A stretch of 64,000 bases of DNA from Salininema proteolyticum (GTDB lineage: Bacteria > Actinomycetota > Actinomycetes > Mycobacteriales > Micromonosporaceae), in the NCBI RefSeq assembly GCF_042685645.1, contig NZ_JBHUNX010000001.1:4960001-5024000 (forward strand). Reading direction: 5' to 3'. Positions within the stretch are counted from its first letter, which is position 1, and the number at the start of each line of letters is the position of its first letter. Positions 56,509 through 64,000 of the stretch are shown here, one piece after another. The translations under genes were made by a program, and so were the position numbers. Under the pieces are notes generated by a model. The model ran no database searches, was not told the origin of the DNA, and saw only the letters and a program-made list of their open reading frames with translations.

Positions 56509-58275
56509 ATGGGAACCCGATCGAAGACCCTGGCCCTCGTCACCGCGGCGAGCCTGACCGCGCTCGCCGCCTGCGGCGACGGCGCCGGCGGAACGCGCAA
56601 CCTCGGATTCGAGGAGTGCGAGGACGCCCCGATGACCTGCAACAGCGGAGACCCGGTGGAAGGAGGCTCCGTCGCCTGGGGCATGGACGCCACCTGGGGA
56701 GGCTGGAACCTCTACAGCGCCGACGACGGCGTCGCCGCCCTCTACTGGGCCCTGCGCCCCATGGCGGCCGGCATCGGACTGGGCAACTGGAACCAGAACG
56801 AGGAGTTCGTCTACGACGACGCCATCCTCGCCGGAGAACCCCGACTCGCATCCGAGGACCCCCTGACCGTCGAGTACCCGCTCAACCCGGAGGCCAACTG
56901 GGGCGACGGGCAGCCGATCACCCTCGACGACTGGATCTACCACTGGTACGCCACGAGCGCCGACGCCGAGAGATGCGACGGCTGCCCCATCGGCGACACC
57001 TGGGGGACCAACGTGGCCGCGGTCGAAGAACCCGAGGACGACCTCATCCAAGTCACCTACGAAGACGGCTACACCACGCCCGAATGGCCCTACGAGAACG
57101 CCTTCTTCGGCACCGCCCCCACACACGTCCTCGACGACGCCGGCCTCGGCGACTGGAAGACCGACCCCGAGACCATGGCCGAGACCTTCGACTACTTCTC
57201 CACCACCGTCCCCGAATGGTCCACCGGGCCGTTCACCATCGCCTCCGCCGAGGTCTCCGACTACGTGACCTACGAACGCAACCCCGACTGGGCCGGCGGC
57301 GAAGGCCCCTACCTCGACGAACTGACCATCCGCGCCTACGACGAGTTCGACACGCTCCTCACCGAACTCAAACAGGGCACCCTGCAAGGCGCCACCCCCA
57401 TGAACGTCAGCCCCGAGGGAATCCGGAACCTCGAGTCCGACGCCCCCGGAATGGGCGTCAAATACCACGTCAGCTCCGGATCGGCCTGGGGCCACATCGA
57501 CTTCAACATGCAGGGCCAGTACACCTCCGACCAGGCCTTCCGGCAGGCCGTCTTCTACGCCCTCGACCGGGAGGAACTCAACGGCCGCGTCTCCGGGCTC
57601 GTCCTCGACGACGTGCCGCCCAAAGGAAACCACGCCTTCCGCAACGACAGCGACTACTACGTCGACCACATCGGCGCCGCCGGACAAGGCGAAGGCGACG
57701 TCGACCGCGCCAAGCGAACGCTCGAAGACGCCGGCTACACCCTCGAAGGCGACGTCCTCCACACCCCCGACGGCGAACCCGTGACGCTGACCTTCCGCTT
57801 CTCCAACACCTCCGAGTCCTCCACCTACGCCGAGATCGCCCAATCCCAACTCAAGGACCTGGGAATCGAAGTCGAGACGGCCGTCATCCCGAACAACGAG
57901 TTCGGCGACGTCCTGGCCGAGCGCCAGTTCGACATGATCCACTACGGATTCGGCACCACCCCGCTGTTCACCGAAACCCCGTACGACCTCTGGCACTCCA
58001 CCGGAGGATCCAACTACGGCGGCCTCGACGACCCCGACGTGGACGCCGCCGTGGAGAAGATCCGCCGCACCACGGACCTCGACCAGGCCGCCGAATACGC
58101 CAACGACGCCGTGCGCCTCGTCGTCGACCAGGCCTACCAACTCCCCGTCGGCGAGAGGGCCGGCGTCGTCATCGCCGACGAAGGCCTCGTCAACGTCCGC
58201 GAGAACTGGGCCGACACCTACCGGGTCCTCTACAACGTCCACGAGTGGGGCTGGAGCGAACTCCCCGAGAACTGA
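56509..58275 (+). CDS. Oligopeptide-type ABC transporter substrate-binding lipoprotein (SBP family 5)
   Basis: A 588-aa lipoprotein with lipobox LAAC22. Family 5 features: an early WNLYSADDGVAALYWALRPM segment, the ENPLTVEYPLNPEANWGDGQ region (typical xWSDGxP variant), LTVEY, FGTAPTH, FRQAVFYALDREEL and C-terminal YQLPVGERAG. It captures peptides, nickel or sugars outside the cell for the two permeases downstream. Ligand unknown. RBS GGAGGAG 6 nt before ATG 56509. First gene of a three-gene operon. Confidence 0.92.
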   Translation: MGTRSKTLALVTAASLTALAACGDGAGGTRNLGFEECEDAPMTCNSGDPVEGGSVAWGMDATWGGWNLYSADDGVAALYWALRPMAAGIGLGNWNQNEEFVYDDAILAGEPRLASEDPLTVEYPLNPEANWGDGQPITLDDWIYHWYATSADAERCDGCPIGDTWGTNVAAVEEPEDDLIQVTYEDGYTTPEWPYENAFFGTAPTHVLDDAGLGDWKTDPETMAETFDYFSTTVPEWSTGPFTIASAEVSDYVTYERNPDWAGGEGPYLDELTIRAYDEFDTLLTELKQGTLQGATPMNVSPEGIRNLESDAPGMGVKYHVSSGSAWGHIDFNMQGQYTSDQAFRQAVFYALDREELNGRVSGLVLDDVPPKGNHAFRNDSDYYVDHIGAAGQGEGDVDRAKRTLEDAGYTLEGDVLHTPDGEPVTLTFRFSNTSESSTYAEIAQSQLKDLGIEVETAVIPNNEFGDVLAERQFDMIHYGFGTTPLFTETPYDLWHSTGGSNYGGLDDPDVDAAVEKIRRTTDLDQAAEYANDAVRLVVDQAYQLPVGERAGVVIADEGLVNVRENWADTYRVLYNVHEWGWSELPEN

Positions 58276-58358
58276 AGCCCCGCCACGATACGGCGCGGGC
58301 ACGACCCGCGACGGGAGGGCGGCGCCGCCCGCCCTCCCCGCCCCCGGAAGGAGACGCC

Positions 58359-59384
58359 TTGGGCATCTACATCCTCCGCCGCGTCCTCATCATGGTGCCC
58401 ATCCTCCTGGGCGCCTCCGTCCTCTGCTTCCTCCTCATCGACCTCTCCGGCGACCCCGTCCAGAACCAGGTCGTCGCCTACGAACAACAACACGGCGAAG
58501 CGATCTCCCTCTCCGCCCGCCAAGCGATCGAAGAACGTCTCTACCACGACCGCAACCTCCCCGAACGCTACTGGCTGTGGCTCACCGGACTCGGCGAGAC
58601 CAACGGCGACATCGGCCTGCTCCAAGGCAAGTTCGGGCCCTCGACCGAAGGGCCCGCCAACAACATCGGCTCCGAACTGAAGGAACGCTTCGGGACCACC
58701 TTCCGGCTCGTCGCGTTCGCGACCCTGGCCTCGATCGCCCTAGCCGTCATCACCGGCGTCGTCTCGGCCGTCCGCCAGTACTCGAAACTCGACCACGTCC
58801 TCACCTTCGTCGGATTCCTCGCGCTCGCCCTGCCCACCTTCTGGTTCGCCAAACTCATGAAGGAGGCCGGCGTCCAGCTCAACGACCTGTTCCGAACGGA
58901 CCTCTTCAAAACCTGGGGCGACGAGACCCCCGGATTCGAGGGATCGGCCTGGGCGACGTTCGCCGACGCCCTCCCCTACCTCATCATCCCGACCTTCGTC
59001 CTCATGCTCACCGGCTACGCCTCCCTGTCCCGCTACCAGCGCTCGGCCATGCTCGAAGTCCTCAACTCCGAGTACATCCGCCTGGCCCGCGCCAAAGGCG
59101 TCCCCGACCGCACCGTCATGCGACGCCACGCCCTGCGCACCGCCCTGATACCCGTGGCCACGTTCGGGCCCCTCGGCCTCTCCTTCGCCCTCGGCGGCTC
59201 CATCGTCATCGAGAAGATCTTCGGCTGGCAGGGAATCGGGGCATGGGCCTTCACCGCCATCACCGACATCGACACCTTCGCCGCCATGGCCTACCTCATG
59301 CTCTCCGGAACGCTCGTCATGCTCAGCGTCATCCTCTCCGACGTCCTCTACGGCGTCATCGACCCTAGGATCCGCCTTGAATGA
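58359..59384 (+). CDS. ABC transporter permease, DppB/OppB type
   Basis: A 341-aa permease with an N-terminal TM (YILRRVLIMVPILLGASVLCF), a periplasmic loop with the DPV...RQAIEERLYHD segment, then five TM helices and the EAA loop EYIRLARAKGVPDRTVMRRH. TTG start at 58359 with AAGGAG five nt upstream. Its end overlaps the next gene by 8 nt. It pairs with the next permease to import the ligand of the upstream lipoprotein. Confidence 0.93.
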   Translation: MGIYILRRVLIMVPILLGASVLCFLLIDLSGDPVQNQVVAYEQQHGEAISLSARQAIEERLYHDRNLPERYWLWLTGLGETNGDIGLLQGKFGPSTEGPANNIGSELKERFGTTFRLVAFATLASIALAVITGVVSAVRQYSKLDHVLTFVGFLALALPTFWFAKLMKEAGVQLNDLFRTDLFKTWGDETPGFEGSAWATFADALPYLIIPTFVLMLTGYASLSRYQRSAMLEVLNSEYIRLARAKGVPDRTVMRRHALRTALIPVATFGPLGLSFALGGSIVIEKIFGWQGIGAWAFTAITDIDTFAAMAYLMLSGTLVMLSVILSDVLYGVIDPRIRLE

Positions 59385-60261
59385 ACCGACCGCGACGGAC
59401 GGACGCACCTACTGGCAGACGGTGCTCCGCCGCTTCCTCCGCCACCGCCCCGCGGTAGTCGGGCTCGCCGTACTGCTGCTCATCGCCGCCTTCGCCTACC
59501 TCGGCCCGCACCTGTGGAAATGGGACCACCGCTACAGCCCCGACATACCGTCCTGGGCGCCCCCGACCGGCGACCACCCCTTCGGCACCAGCCAGAAGGG
59601 CCACGACATGCTCGGCGCCACCATGCGCGCCACCCAGATATCCCTCAACGTCGCCTTCACCGTCGCCGTCGGATCCACCGTCCTGGGGGCGCTCGCCGGC
59701 GCCGCCGCAGGCTACTTCCGAGGCTGGGTCGACGCGGTCGTCATGCGTGCCGTCGACGTCCTCTTCATCCTCCCGTTCATAGCCGTGGTCGCCGTCGTCA
59801 GCGGCAACCTCCGCACGGGATCCTCGTGGTGGGCCATCGCGCTGGTCCTCCTGGCGTTCTCCTGGATGTTCACCGCCCGCGCCGTCAGAGCGGAAACGCT
59901 CTCCCTGCGCGAGAAGGACTTCGTCGAATCGGCCCGCGCCACCGGCTGCGGAGACTGGCGCATCATCCGAACCCACATCCTCCCCAACACGGCCGGGACC
60001 GTCATCGTCTCCGTGACACTTCAGATCGCCTTCGCCATCCTCGCCGAGACCACCCTCTCCTTCCTCGGCATCGGTATCCAGCCGCCCGACACGTCCTTGG
60101 GGCGCCTGATCGAGGACGCCGGGGAGTCGGCCTTCAACGAACACTGGTACCTCTTCTACATTCCCGGGCTGATCATCATCGCCATCGCCTTGACGGTCAA
60201 CTTCATCGGCGATGGAATCCGCGACGCCATGGACCCCCATCAGACACTGGTGCGCCGTTGA
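59377..60261 (+). CDS. ABC transporter permease, DppC/OppC type
   Basis: A 294-aa permease with an OppC-type N-terminal TM, then GDHPFGTSQKGHDML (the GTDxxGRD-like signature), five TM helices and EAA loop DFVESARATGCGDWRIIRTH. TTG start 59377 with AGGA six nt upstream. An ATG at 59381 is out of frame. No ATP-binding subunit (OppD/F) follows; the operon ends here, so the ATPase must be supplied from elsewhere. Confidence 0.93.
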   Translation: MNEPTATDGRTYWQTVLRRFLRHRPAVVGLAVLLLIAAFAYLGPHLWKWDHRYSPDIPSWAPPTGDHPFGTSQKGHDMLGATMRATQISLNVAFTVAVGSTVLGALAGAAAGYFRGWVDAVVMRAVDVLFILPFIAVVAVVSGNLRTGSSWWAIALVLLAFSWMFTARAVRAETLSLREKDFVESARATGCGDWRIIRTHILPNTAGTVIVSVTLQIAFAILAETTLSFLGIGIQPPDTSLGRLIEDAGESAFNEHWYLFYIPGLIIIAIALTVNFIGDGIRDAMDPHQTLVRR

Positions 60262-60595
60262 GCCGGAAAAGTACGCTCCGCGTGAGCGGACGCGGCGCCT
60301 CAGCCCGAAGACGGGCGAGCCCGTGCCGATTCCGCCCCAACACCGGGCGACCGGTACTCGTCCCGCGACGCCGGCGTCCCTCGGTGAAGACCGACGGGTC
60401 GGCGCATCCGAACGTCCAGAACCAACGGCAACAGTGCGGTATTACTTCTATGCCGGGCTCTTCACGCACCATGCGCCTCGCCCTTCGCTCCCCGACCTCC
60501 AGCGCCGGAAGAAGAGGACGACTGGCATCCGTCAGAATCCTCCAATGAGAGAAGAGACCATTCCATTCCGCGGGAAAAGCGGCTAAGATCCCGCC
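60262..60595 (+). other. Gap after the ABC operon
   Basis: About 334 nt, no gene. A short CCGCGT/ACGCGG hairpin (60278-60295) just after the operon may be a weak terminator. The right end carries the -10 box of the DUF3626 gene. Confidence 0.4.
60584..60589 (+). promoter_or_regulatory. -10 box for leaderless transcription of the DUF3626 gene
   Basis: TAAGAT, 6 nt, then ATG 60596, no RBS. TTCCAT at 60561-60566 is a possible weak -35 (17-nt spacer). Confidence 0.5.
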
Positions 60596-61474
60596 ATGGG
60601 CGATCGACGGAGCTTCCCGCCGCCACGCGAGCTGAGCGAATCCCAGCGGCTCGCAGTGGAATTCGTGCGCCGCCGCGCCTTCGGTCCGGCCCTCGACCGC
60701 GCCCACCGGATCACCGTCAACTTCCACCCCGACCGAGCCGCCGGCGGCCGACCGATCCTTGACTCCTTCAAGGACCAAGGCGTCTATCTCTCCCAATTCG
60801 CCACCGGCACCGGCAATGGCGGTATGACCGCCTTCCCCGGCGGCGACCGGTGGACGTGGGAAGGCCGCATATTCGGCGGTGCCTACGATACTTCCGCACC
60901 GCATGAACGACCCGTGTACGGAGCCCTCAACCACAGGGCCCTTCCGTTCGGCGCCTCGCCCCGTTTCGGGTCCTCCCACCTCCGACTCAAGCCGACGGTT
61001 CTGCCCCACTCCACGTTCTGCTTCCCCGACAGCGCCGGCGCCCCGCGCCATTTCGGGGTCGCCGAGGCCAACGGACTGCCGGCCATGAGCGACGCTTCGC
61101 GCCGCGACCACCTCGACAACTATGTCGAGGCTCAGGTGCACGGCGGCATACGCTTCGACCGCGACGTGGAGACCGTCGTTCTCGATCCGAGCTTCCGGGG
61201 CACAGCGGTAGAGGACGGCGCTCGAAAGCTCTCGCTCCCCGTCGAGTTTCATCCTGGATTCACACTCGATGCCGAAGACGTTCCCCTCTGCGCCGGATAC
61301 AGAGGGGAGGAGATCGCCAACGTGGCCGCCGCGCTTCTGAACGACGGGGCCCTCACCGCTCGAGAGATCGGGACCGCTGCCCGGGAAGGAACGTACGACC
61401 ACTCTCGGCTGAAGAAGGTCTGGCATTGCGTCGCGCGTTTCGGGTACCCCTGGCACGAAATGAACAGCGGTTGA
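60596..61474 (+). CDS. DUF3626 domain protein
   Basis: A 292-aa soluble protein. From memory it matches DUF3626: RITVNFHPDR, YLSQFATGTGNGGMTAFPGG, DRWTWEGRIFGGAYD, RPVYGALN and GASPRFGSSHLRL. Conserved His, Asp and Glu residues suggest an enzyme, but the family has no known activity to my knowledge. It is often reported near mobile or defence genes, but here it lies alone between an ABC operon and an rRNA operon. ATG 60596, probably leaderless. Confidence 0.78.
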   Translation: MGDRRSFPPPRELSESQRLAVEFVRRRAFGPALDRAHRITVNFHPDRAAGGRPILDSFKDQGVYLSQFATGTGNGGMTAFPGGDRWTWEGRIFGGAYDTSAPHERPVYGALNHRALPFGASPRFGSSHLRLKPTVLPHSTFCFPDSAGAPRHFGVAEANGLPAMSDASRRDHLDNYVEAQVHGGIRFDRDVETVVLDPSFRGTAVEDGARKLSLPVEFHPGFTLDAEDVPLCAGYRGEEIANVAAALLNDGALTAREIGTAAREGTYDHSRLKKVWHCVARFGYPWHEMNSG

Positions 61475-61590
61475 CCAAGGGCGACAGCGGTCTTACCCGC
61501 GATAACCACATAGGACGAAGCTCCCGACCTGCTAAATCCCTTGACAGCAGGCCGCAATGGAGTGCTGGGTCACTAGGGTCGACCCCCTCG

Positions 61591-61620
61591 TTCAGGCCCC
61601 CGGGATCAGTGCCGTAGATT
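61591..61620 (+). promoter_or_regulatory. rRNA operon 2 promoter P1
   Basis: TTCAGG (61591-61596), 18-nt spacer, TAGATT (61615-61620), followed by AGTTCTTG as in operon 1 P1. Confidence 0.55.
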
Positions 61621-61763
61621 AGTTCTTGTCGCCGGGACAACCGGACAGACAGGCCGAAAGGTGATCGCCTCCAAGGAGGCGGGAAACATCGAGTAGGACT
61701 GAAAGCGGTTGCGACGGACAGACATCGACAATCATCTCGGTTATGTGAGTCACGCCGATCCGG

Positions 61764-61794
61764 TTAAGGATCGGGAAAATGGCTCTGATACACT
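61764..61794 (+). promoter_or_regulatory. rRNA operon 2 promoter P2
   Basis: TTAAGG (61764-61769), 19-nt spacer, TACACT (61789-61794), 6 nt before the GTTGCTCCGATCGGGGAAAG sequence shared with operon 1. Confidence 0.5.
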
Positions 61795-61855
61795 GAATGA
61801 GTTGCTCCGATCGGGGAAAGTCAAGCGAAGCTTACTGGATCTGGTTGTGGCGTGT

Positions 61856-61874
61856 TGTTTGAGAACTGAACAGG
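61856..61874 (+). promoter_or_regulatory. boxA-like antitermination/processing element of rRNA operon 2
   Basis: Identical to the element at 44998-45016. Confidence 0.55.
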
Positions 61875-62044
61875 GTGTTTGGATGGTCAGCGTGCGGGCC
61901 ATTGGATTTGCTGGGGGCTTTCGGGTTTCTGGTGGGTTCATGGTTTGTATTTGACTGTTGATTTCTTTATTTACAAGAATCGGTCAGGTATCGCTTCGAC
62001 ACACTGGTTATTTTGCGTTGCTTTGCGATTGCGAATTTATTAGT

Positions 62045-63942
<1,898 letters not shown>

Positions 63943-64000
63943 GGTTAAGTTAATGAGGGCGCATGGTGGATGCCTTGGTGCCAAATGACCGATGAAGGAC
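63943..64000 (+). rRNA. rrl: 23S ribosomal RNA (operon 2), 5' end only
   Basis: First 58 nt (GGTTAAGTTAATGAGGGCGC onward), cut by the window edge. Confidence 0.95.

Larger units (their letters stand above)
61475..62044 (+). promoter_or_regulatory. Leader region of rRNA operon 2
   Basis: No gene supported. Candidate P1 at 61591-61620, candidate P2 at 61764-61794, shared initially transcribed sequence 61801-61824, and boxA-like element 61856-61874. Unlike operon 1 upstream of about 61840 except for these islands. Confidence 0.7.

Noticed and set aside
59381..59384. ATGA overlap suggesting an ATG start for the second permease
   Set aside because: That ATG is out of frame with the permease; the in-frame TTG at 59377 has a plausible RBS.

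Overview
The window looks like chromosomal DNA of a high-GC actinobacterium. The evidence is a mycothiol glycosyltransferase (mshA), WXG100/Esx proteins with type VII secretion (T7SS) parts, a cvnA-cvnB pair, a rodA-pbpA-pknA-pknB cell-wall/signalling operon, a PASTA kinase, and rRNA genes without tRNAs in the spacer. From memory alone the 16S is closest to Micromonosporales/Glycomycetales types, but the genus cannot be settled here.

Layout. 1-11 kb: mshA (+), then on the minus strand an esx pair, a cation-efflux transporter, ctaD, roadblock (cvnB) and nitrate-sensor-type kinase (cvnA), and a TrkH/TrkA potassium system. 11-18 kb: rodA-pbpA-pknA-pknB (+), the elongation/septation and Ser/Thr-kinase module. 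18-24.5 kb: a membrane metallophosphoesterase, a Pro/Ala-rich membrane protein, a DUF1707 protein and the 5-oxoprolinase operon pxpABC. 24.5-28 kb: an accessory patch holding a three-gene cassette of unknown function, a one-TM protein, and a decayed toxin-antitoxin-like remnant joined to a peptidoglycan-binding-domain fragment. 28-39 kb: a CopD-CtaG fusion (-), then a T7SS accessory island: AAA ATPase, mycosin (mycP), eccE, a Pro/Gln-rich partner that is frameshifted in this sequence, and two single-TM proteins. 39-44.5 kb: RNase E/G, rplU, rpmA and a small lipoprotein.

45-50.4 kb is a complete 16S-23S-5S operon. A second operon starts at about 61.6 kb and runs off the window inside 23S. The 16S and spacer of the two look identical at a constant offset of 16,858 bp. 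Between them lie two small unknown proteins divergent from an XRE-TPR regulator, a beta-lactamase-like serine hydrolase, a SnoaL/DUF4440-like protein, an unknown 362-aa protein, an oligopeptide-type ABC importer without its ATPases, and a DUF3626 protein.

Two themes recur. First, several genes start exactly 6-7 nt after a TANNNT -10 box with no ribosome-binding site, which points to leaderless transcripts. Second, there are signs of gene decay or frame disruption: a nonsense codon in an XRE antitoxin, a +1 shift at a C6 tract in a T7SS gene, and a frameshifted domain fragment. No CRISPR array, intact insertion sequence, prophage or tRNA gene was seen. The best candidates for something undescribed are the divergent cassette at 50.9-52.8 kb and the T7SS accessory island at 30-39 kb.
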